Shown here piece after piece: positions 8,294 to 16,432 of a stretch of DNA of 64,000 nucleotides. The position numbers were made by a program, and so were the translations under genes. Location of the stretch: contig NZ_BAABJQ010000011.1 in the NCBI RefSeq assembly GCF_039543385.1, positions 186,001 to 250,000 of the forward strand, written 5' to 3'. The DNA comes from Rugosimonospora acidiphila. Its GTDB lineage: Bacteria; Actinomycetota; Actinomycetes; Mycobacteriales; Micromonosporaceae. How positions within the stretch are numbered: the stretch's first letter is position 1; each line of letters starts with the position of its first letter. The notes below the pieces were generated by a model. The model was given only the letters and a program-made list of their open reading frames with translations, had not been told where the DNA came from and made no database searches.

Positions 8294-9277
8294 TCAGCGC
8301 AGTACCGCGTCCTCCGCGCTCAGCAGCGCCAGATCGGCCCGGCTCGGCAACCCCTCCCAGTCTCCCGGTACCGTGACCGCGAACGCGCCCGCCAGGCTCG
8401 CCCGGTCCAGGCAGTCCACGACTGACTCGCCGTCCAGCAGCCCGCTCAGGTAGCCGGCGGCGAACGCGTCCCCGGCGCCGACCGGGTCGACCGCCCGCAC
8501 CGGATACGCCCGGGCCACCAGCGCCTCGCCCTCGACGACCGCCACCGCCCCCAACTCACCCCGGGTGACCAGCACCTGGCCGGGGCCGAGGGCGGCCAGC
8601 GACCGGCCCACGTCCTCGGCGGTGTCGCCGCCCACGACCAGCCGCGCCTCGCCCTCGCCCGCGAACACCAGATCCGCCCGCGCGACCAGTTCGGTCAGCT
8701 CGGCGCGGAACGCCTCGGGGCCCCACAGCGCCGCCCGGTAGTTCAGCGACAGGCACACCGGTACGCCCGCGGCGCGGGCCACGTCGATCGCGTACCGCAC
8801 CGCCTCGCGGGCGTCGGCGGACAGGGCGGGGGTGATCCCGCTGACGTACAGCAGCCGGGACCGGGTCACCAGGTCGGGGTCCACGTCCCGCGGGCACAGC
8901 CGTGACCCGGCGCTGCCCCTGCGGTAGTAGTTGACCCGGGTCACCGCCTCGGTACGGCGTGACTTGATCATGAGGCCGGTGGGCGCGCCCGGGTCCTCGA
9001 CGGCCCGGCAGTCGACGCCCTCGGCGGCGAGGGTACGGCAGATCAGCGCGCCGAACTCGTCGGCGCCGACCCGGCCGATCCAGGCCACCCGGTGCCCGAG
9101 CCGGGACAGCCCGATCGCCAGGTTGGTCTCCGCGCCGCCGGTGGACACGTCGAGGCTGGCCGCGTGGCGCAGCAGCCCGATGCCCGGGGCGCGCAGCATC
9201 GCCATGGTCTCGCCGAGGGTGACCACGTCGACCCGCGGCGCGCCCGCCGGTCCGTTCGCGATGGGGGAGCCCGTCAC
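8294..9277 (-). CDS. kdgK: 2-keto-3-deoxygluconate kinase (PfkB family)
   Basis: Predicted to phosphorylate KDG with ATP to KDPG, the substrate of the aldolase encoded just upstream. The 327-residue product has the PfkB start VVTLGETMAML, the sugar-binding GGAETNLAIGLSRLG (about 47-61), NYYRRGSAGS typical of KDG kinases (116-125), and the anion-hole/catalytic motif DPVGAGDAF with Asp270 as base. The start is GTG 9277, whose GTGA overlaps the aldolase TGA; the longer open frame to 9547 is antisense noise inside the aldolase gene. It is the last gene of the five-gene operon. Its 3' end is duplicated as a decayed scrap at 7448. Confidence 0.88.
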   Translation of the reverse strand: MTGSPIANGPAGAPRVDVVTLGETMAMLRAPGIGLLRHAASLDVSTGGAETNLAIGLSRLGHRVAWIGRVGADEFGALICRTLAAEGVDCRAVEDPGAPTGLMIKSRRTEAVTRVNYYRRGSAGSRLCPRDVDPDLVTRSRLLYVSGITPALSADAREAVRYAIDVARAAGVPVCLSLNYRAALWGPEAFRAELTELVARADLVFAGEGEARLVVGGDTAEDVGRSLAALGPGQVLVTRGELGAVAVVEGEALVARAYPVRAVDPVGAGDAFAAGYLSGLLDGESVVDCLDRASLAGAFAVTVPGDWEGLPSRADLALLSAEDAVLR

Positions 9278-9912
9278 GGCTTCGCCTTCCGGACCGCGGC
9301 GACCATCACCCGGGCGCGGGTGCGCAGGCCGTCCAGGTCGCCGGTATCCAGGGCGTCGCCCACCAGCGGGCCGCCCGCGCCCACCGCCGCCGCCCCGGCA
9401 GCGAACCAGTCGGCCACCGACTCCGCGCTGACCCCGCCGGTGGGCACCATCGGGATGTCGTCCAGCGGCTCGCGCAGGTCGCGCAGGTACCGCGGCCCGC
9501 CCAGCCTGGCCGGGAACAGCTTCACCGCGGTAGCGCCGGCCGCCCACGCGGTCGACACCTCGGTCGCGGTGAACGCGCCGGGCAGCCAGCCCGCCCTGGC
9601 CTCCATCGCGACCTGGCCGATCTCGGCATCGGTGTGCGGGCTGACCAGGAACCGGGCGCCGGCCTCCAACGCGTCGCGGGCCTGGCTCGTGCTGCGCACG
9701 GTACCGGCGCCCAGCACCGCCGCGCCGCCCAGCCGGGCGCTCGCCCGGTGCAGCGCGCCCAGCGCGTCCGGCGTGTTGAGGGTGACCTCCAGGGTGCGCA
9801 CGCCCGACTCCACGAGAGTGTCGATCACGCCGTCGAGGTGTGCGGCGTTGCGCCCGCGCAGGATCGCGATGAGCCCGTCGGCGAGCAGCGTGGCGGCGAT
9901 TGGTGAGGGCAT
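9274..9912 (-). CDS. eda: KDPG/KHG aldolase
   Basis: Predicted to split KDPG into pyruvate and glyceraldehyde 3-phosphate, the closing step of the pathway. The 212-residue length is normal for the family. Visible signature: Glu42 in TLEVTLNTP, the GAGTV turn (68-72), and the Schiff-base Lys131 in AVKLFPA, followed by the phosphate-binding MVPTGGVS. It overlaps the kinase gene by 4 bases and follows the PLP-enzyme gene by 45 bases. Because no Entner-Doudoroff dehydratase is nearby, KDG from an amino-sugar acid is a likelier source than 6-phosphogluconate. Confidence 0.9.
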   Translation of the reverse strand: MPSPIAATLLADGLIAILRGRNAAHLDGVIDTLVESGVRTLEVTLNTPDALGALHRASARLGGAAVLGAGTVRSTSQARDALEAGARFLVSPHTDAEIGQVAMEARAGWLPGAFTATEVSTAWAAGATAVKLFPARLGGPRYLRDLREPLDDIPMVPTGGVSAESVADWFAAGAAAVGAGGPLVGDALDTGDLDGLRTRARVMVAAVRKAKP

Positions 9913-9957
9913 GGAACTCCTTGCTCCAAGAGTGGCCGCGCGGTCAGATGCGCGTGG

Positions 9958-11145
9958 TCAGAAGTAGGTGCGGATCAGGTCGGTCACCCGGTCGGCGTCG
10001 TCGACGACCGGGATCACCCGCCAGCGGTCGAACGCCGAGCACGGGTGGGAGATGCCGAAGCGCAGCACGTCGCCGGGGCGCAGCCCGTCGGCTCGCAGGT
10101 ACGCGTGCTGGTCGTTGAGCGCGGTGACCTCACCGGTGGCGGGCCGGCCGTCCGCGTGGCACAGCAGCACCGGCAGCCCCTCGTCGTAGGGGGCGTCCCG
10201 CCGGCCCATGCCGACGATGGCCAGCCCGGGCTCGGGTACCGACAGCACCTGCGCCCACAGTTCCAGGGCCGGGCGCAGGGTGGCGGCCAGCGGGCTGCGC
10301 TCCGCGTAGAAGCCGTGGTCGTGCGCGACGTACGCACCCGGTCGGGCGATGACGTCGTGCCCGTGCCCGGACAGCTCCTCGGCGACCACGTCGAAGTACA
10401 CGCTGCCGCCCGCGCTGACGATCAGCGGTCCGTCCGCCGGTGCGCAGCCGTCCGCCCGCAACGTCTCGGCCGCCTCCCGCAGGGTACCGAGGAAGTCCCG
10501 TACCTCGTCCACGGTGGACAGCTTGCCCTCGTACCCAGCCACCCCGGCCACCTCCAGCCGGGGGCTGGCCGCCGCCGCGCGGGCCACGGCCAGCGCCTCC
10601 GGCACCGTCCGGCAGCCGGTGCGCCCATCCGGGTACCCGACCTCGACCAGTACCCGCAACGGGCGGTCGCCCTGGGTGCCGGCCAGCGCCGCCACCCCCT
10701 CCAGAGAGTCCACATAGGACAGCAGCTCGAAGTCGGGGTCGGCGTCGAGCGACCGCGCCAACCAGCCCAGCGGTCGGGGATCGAGCAGCTGGTTGGCCAG
10801 CAGCACCCGGCGAGCCCCGGCCCGCCGGTACACCAGCACGTGGTTGGCCGTCGCCGCGGACAGCCCCCACGCCCCGGCGGCCAGCTGCGCGGCGATCAGC
10901 GACGGCGCCATGGTGGTCTTCGCGTGCGGCGCGTGCAGCACCCCGCGGTCGGCGAGGTAACCGGCCATCGTCGCGACGTTGTGCCGCAGGGCGGCGTCCC
11001 GCGCCACGAGCAGCGGCCAGGTGAACGGCCCGTCCACCAGCCGCCGTCCGACCGGGTCCTCGGGCGTGTCGGGCGCCCAGAATCCCTTGTCCCGCCAGTC
11101 GGGTAGGCCGCTCTCGATGGCGGGCAGGCCACTGTCGATGGTCAT
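9958..11145 (-). CDS. PLP fold-type III D-threonine aldolase-like enzyme, probable D-glucosaminate dehydratase
   Basis: A 395-residue relative of D-threonine aldolase and D-serine dehydratase. The Schiff-base lysine is Lys76 in HAPHAKTTMAP, and the C-terminal metal site is His367-x-Cys369 in GISHPCSAFDRW. Family knowledge: D-glucosaminate dehydratase, which turns 2-amino-2-deoxy-D-gluconate into KDG and ammonia, belongs to this fold. The genes for KDPG aldolase and KDG kinase directly downstream make that the best-fitting reaction; a D-serine/D-threonine enzyme is the alternative. It overlaps the upstream IclR gene by 4 bases. No signal peptide, so cytoplasmic. Confidence 0.72.
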   Translation of the reverse strand: MTIDSGLPAIESGLPDWRDKGFWAPDTPEDPVGRRLVDGPFTWPLLVARDAALRHNVATMAGYLADRGVLHAPHAKTTMAPSLIAAQLAAGAWGLSAATANHVLVYRRAGARRVLLANQLLDPRPLGWLARSLDADPDFELLSYVDSLEGVAALAGTQGDRPLRVLVEVGYPDGRTGCRTVPEALAVARAAAASPRLEVAGVAGYEGKLSTVDEVRDFLGTLREAAETLRADGCAPADGPLIVSAGGSVYFDVVAEELSGHGHDVIARPGAYVAHDHGFYAERSPLAATLRPALELWAQVLSVPEPGLAIVGMGRRDAPYDEGLPVLLCHADGRPATGEVTALNDQHAYLRADGLRPGDVLRFGISHPCSAFDRWRVIPVVDDADRVTDLIRTYF

Positions 11146-11960
11146 CGCGTCGCTCCCATCTCCCAGGAAATCTGCCGGGCCGTCCGGGCCACCATTGGCC
11201 CCAGTTCACGCACGCGCGCCGTGGACAGCCGGGAGCTCAGGCCGGACACGCTGAGCGCCGCCGCCACCGCGTCCGCGTGGTCGAAGATCGGCGCCGCCAC
11301 GCACCGCACCTCGGGCTCGTTCTCCCGGTCGTCCACCGCGTACCCGCGCTCCCGGATCCGGGCCAGCTCCGCGCGCAGCCGCCGCGGATCGGTGATGGAG
11401 TTCGGCGTGCTGGCGGCCAGCTCCCCGGCCAGCGCCTCGTCCAGCGCGGCCGCCGGCAGCCACGCCAGGATCGCCTTGCCGACCCCGGTGCGGTGCGCCG
11501 GCGCCCGGCTGCCCACCCGCGAGGCCATCCGCACGTTGGCCTCGTTCTCGACCTTGTCGACGTAGACCACGTGCGGCGCGTCGTACACGACCAGGTGCAC
11601 GGTGTGGTTGGTGGCGCGCATCAGCTGGTACGCGTGCGGGGCGGCGACCGTGCGCAGGTCCAGCCGGGACAGGTAGGCCTGGCCCAGCCGCAGCGCGCCG
11701 TGGCCCAGCCGGAACGCGCCGGTCTCCCGATCCCGGGCCAGCAGGTCGACCTCGATCAGCGGGGCGGCCAGGCGCAGCACGCTGCTCTTGCTCAGCGACA
11801 GGTCGTTGGCCAGCTGGGTCAGGCTCACCCCCCGGCCGGCGCCGGCATGGTCGCGCACGTACCCGAGCAGGGTCACGCCCCGGCGCAGCGACGCGCTCTG
11901 GTTGCGGGCGGCCGGCGGGCCGTCGATCAGCCCGCCGGAATTCGCGAGGCGCGAGGTCAT
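11142..11960 (-). CDS. IclR-family transcriptional regulator
   Basis: A 272-residue regulator with an N-terminal winged helix (about 28-90, GVTLLGYVRDHAGAGRGVSLTQLANDLSLSKSSVLRL) and the IclR effector domain (about 100-265, with HTVHLVVYDAPHVVYVDKVE and APAHRTGVGKAILAWL). It is encoded inside the operon it probably controls, overlapping both neighbours by 4 bases. IclR proteins often sense sugar acids or breakdown intermediates; KDG or D-glucosaminate would be logical ligands here, by inference. A palindrome at 13671-13685 upstream of the operon is a candidate operator. Confidence 0.9.
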   Translation of the reverse strand: MTSRLANSGGLIDGPPAARNQSASLRRGVTLLGYVRDHAGAGRGVSLTQLANDLSLSKSSVLRLAAPLIEVDLLARDRETGAFRLGHGALRLGQAYLSRLDLRTVAAPHAYQLMRATNHTVHLVVYDAPHVVYVDKVENEANVRMASRVGSRAPAHRTGVGKAILAWLPAAALDEALAGELAASTPNSITDPRRLRAELARIRERGYAVDDRENEPEVRCVAAPIFDHADAVAAALSVSGLSSRLSTARVRELGPMVARTARQISWEMGATR

Positions 11961-13600
11961 GACGCCCGCAGTCCCCGGCCCGGCGTCGCGCCGGTGAGCA
12001 CTCCGCCGGCGAGCACCACCACGCCGTTGACCAGCACAGTGCTCACCCCGACCGCGGTGTCGCGGGGCCGCTCGTAGCTGGCCCGGTCGGCGACCGAGGC
12101 GGGATCGAGCACCACTAGGTCCGCCGCGTGGCCCGGCCGCAGCAGGCCCCGGTCGGTCAGCCCGAAGCGCCGGGCCGGCGCGCCCGCCAGGTGCCGCACC
12201 GCCTCGGGCCAGCCCCAGTCACCCAGCTCGCGCACGTGCCGCCCGAGCAGCCGGGCGAACGCCCCGAACCCGCGCGGGTGCGGCCGGCCGCCCCGGTAGA
12301 TGCCGTCCGAGCCGCCCACCTGCGCCGGATGGCGCAGCAGGGCGCGCACCGACTCCTCGCTCGCCCCCGACTCCTCGCTCGCCCCCGGCGGCTGGTCGAC
12401 CGGCAGCGGCTGGTCGACGGCCTGCGGCTGGTCGAAGACACAGCCCACCCCGAGGCCGGTGGCCAGCATCAGCTCGACCGCCAGTTCGGCCGGGTGCAGT
12501 CCGGCCCGGGCCGCCGCGTCGGGCAGCCGGAGCCCCTCGGTCCACGACCAGCCGGGATGCTCCACGCAGGACAGCGTGATCCTCGGCCACAGGTCGTCGG
12601 GCCAGCCCGCCCGCAGCCCGCGCAGCACCCCGGGATCGCGCAGCGCGGCGGCGGTCGCCGCCAGGTCCGCGGTGGGCAGGCTGCTGGGCAGCGTGACCAG
12701 CCCGAGGGTGGAGGAGCCGCGCAGGTACGGGTACGAGTCGAAGGTGACGTCCACGCCGTCCGCGAGGGCCCGGTCGACCAGGGCACCCAGCCGCCGCGCC
12801 GGGCCGTGGTAGTGCGACACGTGCACCGGTACCCCGGCCCGGCGTCCGATCGTGGTGGCCTCGGCCATCCCGGTGCCGGCAAGCTCCTCGTACCCGCGCA
12901 TGTGCGTCACGTACGGCCGGCCGCCCAGCGGCTCGCACAGCCGGATCAGCTCATCGGTCGTGGCGTACCCGCCGGGGGCGTACTCCAGGCCGGTGGACAG
13001 GCCGACCGCGCCGTCGGCGAGCCCGGCCTCGATCAGCGCCCGCATCCGGGCCAGTTGCCCGGGCCCGGGCTGCCCGGGTGCGGCGCCCATCACCTCATAC
13101 CGGACGGTGCCCAGCGGCACCAGGTAGGCGGTGTTGCACGCGGTCCGTCCGGTGTACCCGTCCAGCAGTTCGCGAACGGTGACCGCGGCACCGGGCTCCA
13201 GCAGCGGGTGGGCTCCGTTGACGGCGGCGAAGTACCGGGTCACGAAGTCCACAGTGGATGGTGAGCCGGGCGCGAAGGACAGCCCGTCCTGCCCGAGAAT
13301 GAGCGTGGTCACACCCTGGCAGAGCGCGGCGCGCTGGGTGTCCGGGTCGAACGCCGCGGCGTCGGCGTGCACGTGCGCGTCCACGAACCCCGGCGTCACA
13401 TATCGCCCGGTGGCGTCGATTTCCCGCGCGGCCTCGGCCGGCTCGTCCCGCCGCTCGGATGCCCCCATCCGGGGCGCCTCTGGGTCGCCTCGGCTGATGA
13501 CCGCGGCGATCCGGTCGCCGTTGACCGCGACGTCCGCGCGCAGCGGCGGCCCGCCCGTGCCGTCGAACACCGAACCGCCCCGGATTACCAGGTCGAACAC
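11957..13600 (-). CDS. Amidohydrolase of the D-aminoacylase family, probable N-acetyl-D-glucosaminate deacetylase
   Basis: A 547-residue metal-dependent deacylase. Metal ligands are visible as His76 and His78 (DAHVHAD), His233 (THMRG), His263 (HVSHYH) and the catalytic Asp432 in GGSDGIYRGGRPHPRG, at spacings like D-aminoacylase. The Cys that bridges the metals in typical D-aminoacylases (GNCG motif) is replaced by Asp105 in GQDG. An unusual loop at about 390-417 carries VDQP repeats and a doubled GASEES. As first gene of the operon, it would release acetate from N-acetyl-D-glucosaminate to feed the PLP enzyme. The family is certain; the substrate is inferred from the operon, and an N-acyl-D-amino acid is the alternative. 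Confidence 0.75.
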   Translation of the reverse strand: MFDLVIRGGSVFDGTGGPPLRADVAVNGDRIAAVISRGDPEAPRMGASERRDEPAEAAREIDATGRYVTPGFVDAHVHADAAAFDPDTQRAALCQGVTTLILGQDGLSFAPGSPSTVDFVTRYFAAVNGAHPLLEPGAAVTVRELLDGYTGRTACNTAYLVPLGTVRYEVMGAAPGQPGPGQLARMRALIEAGLADGAVGLSTGLEYAPGGYATTDELIRLCEPLGGRPYVTHMRGYEELAGTGMAEATTIGRRAGVPVHVSHYHGPARRLGALVDRALADGVDVTFDSYPYLRGSSTLGLVTLPSSLPTADLAATAAALRDPGVLRGLRAGWPDDLWPRITLSCVEHPGWSWTEGLRLPDAAARAGLHPAELAVELMLATGLGVGCVFDQPQAVDQPLPVDQPPGASEESGASEESVRALLRHPAQVGGSDGIYRGGRPHPRGFGAFARLLGRHVRELGDWGWPEAVRHLAGAPARRFGLTDRGLLRPGHAADLVVLDPASVADRASYERPRDTAVGVSTVLVNGVVVLAGGVLTGATPGRGLRAS

Positions 13601-13670
13601 GCCGCCTGCCCCTCTCCGCCGACGAGGTTAAGCGCCTCCGGCCGAAGGTGAGAACATTTTCGGCACAGCA

Positions 13671-13685
13671 TTGTGCGTTGCACAA
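13671..13685 (-). promoter_or_regulatory. Candidate IclR operator upstream of the sugar-acid operon
   Basis: TTGTGC-GTT-GCACAA is a perfect palindrome with 6-base arms, about 70 bases upstream of the first operon gene and 115 bases upstream of the divergent gene at 13801. IclR proteins bind short palindromes of this shape, so I assign it to the operon-encoded regulator; this is not demonstrated. Confidence 0.5.
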
Positions 13686-13800
13686 CGTCGGTCCGGTGGA
13701 CTCCGACGGGGTACCGTGACCGCGCTCGCACCGGATCGACTGACTACGCTGGCCGTTGGCGGTATACCCGCGCGCGTGGCGATGACGGAGGATTGCCGAC

Positions 13801-14757
13801 ATGGCTGAGGACGACCGGGTCAAGCAGGCATGCGCGTATCTGCGCCTGCTGTTGCTGCGCCCCGGCGAGTACCGGAGCCGGTGGACACACACCGTCCCGG
13901 CCATGGACGGCGTCCGGTTGCCGGCGCCCGGCGCCCGGACGGCCCCCGGCCGCGACGCCGAGTCCAGCCGCATCGACTACCCGGCGGTCGCGGCGGTGCT
14001 GCGCGGCGGCGAGCCCGGCCCGTGGCACATTTCCGTTGATACCGTGCACCGGGCGCTGACCGGCGTCGAGCTGAGCCGGGAGACCCTGGAGCGCTTCATC
14101 GACGCCTTCGGGTTCACCAACCGGCACGCGAACCGGCTGCGCGAGGTGCTGCGCGGCACCGCCGCCACCCGGGTCATCACCGGCGACGCGGTCCGCCCCA
14201 CCGAGCTGTACCGGGCCGGAGGCCAGCCCGGGTACGAAACGCTCGCCCTGCACGAGGTGCACACCCTGGGCCCGGACGGGCGGCCCGCCGAGCACCAGAC
14301 CATTCAGGTGATCCGCTCGACGACCGACCGGCTCGAGTCCTACCCGTACCGGTTCGACACCAACGAGCTGACCGTGGACGTAACCCGGGGCGGACAGGTC
14401 GGCCGGCACGTCTACCGGGTCTCCGATTCGCTCTACGCGGTGGACATCCTGCTGACCCGTCCGCTCGCGAGGGGCGAAAGTTCGCTCATGCAGTACCACA
14501 CGACATTCTTCTACCACTCGCAGCCGGCCGCCGAGTTCCGCCGCGGCCTGGCCCGGCCCACCCGGGACGTGAGCATCTGGGTGACCTTCCACCCGCAGCG
14601 GCTGCCCGCGCGGGTCTGGGCCGCCAGCTGGGACGGTCTGGACCAGGGCAGGATCCTCGAACGCGAGCAGGTCGACCTGGACGAGCAGCGCTCGGTGCAC
14701 CGCCGCTTCGACGTGGTCGAGCGCGCCATCGTCGGCTTCCTCTGGGAGTGGTCCTGA
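13801..14757 (+). CDS. Conserved hypothetical protein, function unknown
   Basis: A 318-residue soluble protein that I do not recognise. The start ATG has a good GGAGG site 10 bases upstream. The N-terminal half (MAEDDRVKQACAYLRLLLLRPGEYRSRW, then TVHRALTGVELSRETLERFIDAFGF at about 81-105) is helical and resembles an adaptor or DNA-binding module. The C-terminal half (HTLGPDGRPAEHQTIQVI to the end) looks like an all-beta domain with many aromatic residues. It is transcribed divergently from the sugar-acid operon and is followed 67 bases later by the PIG-L gene. Confidence 0.65.
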   Translation: MAEDDRVKQACAYLRLLLLRPGEYRSRWTHTVPAMDGVRLPAPGARTAPGRDAESSRIDYPAVAAVLRGGEPGPWHISVDTVHRALTGVELSRETLERFIDAFGFTNRHANRLREVLRGTAATRVITGDAVRPTELYRAGGQPGYETLALHEVHTLGPDGRPAEHQTIQVIRSTTDRLESYPYRFDTNELTVDVTRGGQVGRHVYRVSDSLYAVDILLTRPLARGESSLMQYHTTFFYHSQPAAEFRRGLARPTRDVSIWVTFHPQRLPARVWAASWDGLDQGRILEREQVDLDEQRSVHRRFDVVERAIVGFLWEWS

Positions 14758-14824
14758 CCGGACCGCGTGGCGATCGCGCCACGACGGGATCGCGCCGCCA
14801 CGCGCCGATCGGTAGCGTCGGGCC

Positions 14825-15559
14825 ATGACTCAACCGAATCCGGGCCTGGAGCCGATCGACGAGTCCTGGTCGACCGCGCTGGCGATCGTCGCGCACCCCG
14901 ACGACCTGGAGTATGGTGCCGCCGCGGCCGTCGCGCGCTGGACGGACCAGGGCAAGCGGATCGTGTACTGCCTGGCCACCAGCGGGGAGGCGGGCATCGA
15001 CGGCATCGAGCCCGAGCGGTGCGGCCCGCTGCGCGAGGAGGAGGAGCGGGCCGGCGCGGCGCTGGTCGGCGTGGACGTGGTCGAGTTCCTCGGATACCCG
15101 GACGGCATGATCGAATACGGTCTGGACCTGCGGCGCGACATCGCCCGCGCGGTGCGCCGGCACCGGCCGGACGTCGTCATCATCGGCAACCACCACGAGA
15201 CCTGGCGGCCGGGCGCGTACAACCAGGCCGACCACATCGCGGTGGGCCGGGCGACCATCGACGGGGTCCGGGACGCCGCCAACCGCTGGGTGTTCCGCGA
15301 GCTGCTGGACGAGGGGCTGCAGCCGTGGAAGGCCGCGAAGATCCTGGTCGGCCACAGCACCCTGTCGACCCACGGCGTGGACGTGACCGGGACGTTCGTC
15401 CGCGGCGTCGCCTCACTCCAGGCCCACACCGAATACCTGCGCGGCCTGGGGCCGGGCCCGATGAGCGACCCGGAGGAGTTCCTGGAGGCGGTCAATCGCG
15501 CGGATGGTGCCCGGCTGGGCGTGCGCTACGCCGTCTCCTTCGAGGTCCTCGACGTCTGA
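14825..15559 (+). CDS. PIG-L family zinc-dependent deacetylase
   Basis: A 244-residue member of the PIG-L/MshB/LmbE superfamily, which removes acetyl groups from N-acetylglucosaminyl compounds. The metal motif AHPDDLEYG is at about 24-32 and the third His is in NQADHIAVGRA (about 134-144). Substrates in actinobacteria include the mycothiol precursor, GlcNAc-PI and N-acetylated secondary metabolites; nothing here decides which. It lies near but outside the sugar-acid operon, so a role in amino-sugar metabolism is possible but speculative. The gene ends at a shared bidirectional terminator. Confidence 0.85.
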   Translation: MTQPNPGLEPIDESWSTALAIVAHPDDLEYGAAAAVARWTDQGKRIVYCLATSGEAGIDGIEPERCGPLREEEERAGAALVGVDVVEFLGYPDGMIEYGLDLRRDIARAVRRHRPDVVIIGNHHETWRPGAYNQADHIAVGRATIDGVRDAANRWVFRELLDEGLQPWKAAKILVGHSTLSTHGVDVTGTFVRGVASLQAHTEYLRGLGPGPMSDPEEFLEAVNRADGARLGVRYAVSFEVLDV

Positions 15560-15594
15560 CCGTCGTCGCGAAGCACGCATGGCAGTAGGCAATC

Positions 15595-15638
15595 ATCGCC
15601 GAGGATCCTCCGGGCCATGCCGAAGGGCCCTCGGCGAT
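15595..15638. terminator. Bidirectional hairpin terminator
   Basis: Perfect 10-base arms ATCGCCGAGG and CCTCGGCGAT lie between the convergent PIG-L gene and the small secreted protein gene, 36 bases beyond the PIG-L stop. Confidence 0.75.
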
Positions 15639-15672
15639 AACAATCCCTGTCCGCTACACCGGTGCTCTCGAC

Positions 15673-15713
15673 GGGCCCGGCTCGGCGCGGCTAGCGCCGC
15701 GCGACGAGCCCGG
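15673..15713 (-). terminator. Second hairpin after the ricin-like protein gene
   Basis: An imperfect GC-rich inverted repeat (GGCTCG...CGAGCC outer pairing, GCGCGGC/GCCGCGC inner pairing) lies 18 bases beyond the minus-strand stop at 15731. Confidence 0.5.
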
Positions 15714-15730
15714 ACGGGTCGGTCGGCGGA

Positions 15731-16261
15731 TCAGTGGGAGCCGGTCCAGTAGCTGTACTTTCCGCCAGCCGGGAGTGCCTTGACGTAGACGCCCTTCGCG
15801 CTGCTGGGGTCCATCGTGACGTCCCAGTAGTCCGCCTCTGAGAGAAGCGAGTGAGTGGCGCCCACGTAGTAGAACATCTCGCTGGGGGAGTTGGTGTCGC
15901 AGGGCGCCTGCCACATGGTGCTGTTCGCGAGCCCGAAGCTGTAGTGCAGGCACTTCCCGGACGACCGGCTCTTGAGCAGCTTGAATCCGTCGGTGTAGCT
16001 GGTCTTGACCCAGGACCAGTCCTGGGAGTTGCCGTAGGTGCAGGTGTCGGCCCACACCGACGAGCCCGAGGACACGCCGGCGGTGATGCACTTGCCGGTG
16101 GCGTCATTCCTGAAGTTCCAGTAGGTGGTGGCCGCGCTGGCGGGCGACGCGGACAGGGAGAGTGTCGCGCCGATGGCGGCGGTGGCGAGTGCCGCGACCA
16201 GGCTGACGCGCTTACGCAGGAGAGTACGAATCGTCACGGTTGGATCTTGAAGTGAGAGCAT
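15731..16261 (-). CDS. Small secreted ricin-type beta-trefoil-like lectin protein
   Basis: A 176-residue exported protein. A positively charged start, a hydrophobic helix and the cleavage-like ASPASA site end at about residue 43. The mature part has Cys pairs and lectin-like turns (NDATGKCITAGVSSGSSVWADTC, QDWSW, SSGKCLHY) typical of ricin/CBM13 repeats, though it is too short for a full three-repeat trefoil and lacks clear QxW copies in the last third. It may bind carbohydrate outside the cell. The start could be ATG 16261 or GTG 16237; neither has a strong ribosome site. Confidence 0.65.
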   Translation of the reverse strand: MLSLQDPTVTIRTLLRKRVSLVAALATAAIGATLSLSASPASAATTYWNFRNDATGKCITAGVSSGSSVWADTCTYGNSQDWSWVKTSYTDGFKLLKSRSSGKCLHYSFGLANSTMWQAPCDTNSPSEMFYYVGATHSLLSEADYWDVTMDPSSAKGVYVKALPAGGKYSYWTGSH

Positions 16262-16378
16262 GACGTGTCGCCTATTTGATCACTACGGCGTGGCAACGAA
16301 CCGGTAAACAAACCTAACCTCGACGCGGTGCCGGTGCTCCGGGTAACCGTGTCTTCCGCCAGTGGGCTGGCGCCTGAA

Positions 16379-16415
16379 CCCGGCCCACGGCCGCGATCTG
16401 GCGGCCGGGGCCGGG
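16379..16415 (-). terminator. Hairpin terminator of the CBM2 protein operon
   Basis: CCCGGCCC and GGGCCGGG form the outer stem, with an inner CGGCCGC/GCGGCCG stem. It begins 18 bases beyond the stop codon at 16433 on the minus strand. Confidence 0.7.
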
Positions 16416-16432
16416 CTCGTGCTCCGTAGGGG

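Noticed and set aside
9278..9547. N-terminal extension of the KDG kinase frame
   Set aside because: It lies wholly inside the aldolase gene in another frame and is low-complexity; GTG 9277 gives the normal PfkB length.
16262..16378. Cyclic-di-AMP riboswitch upstream of the secreted lectin gene
   Set aside because: Such riboswitches are common ahead of secreted protein genes in actinobacteria, but I could not find the conserved core elements here.
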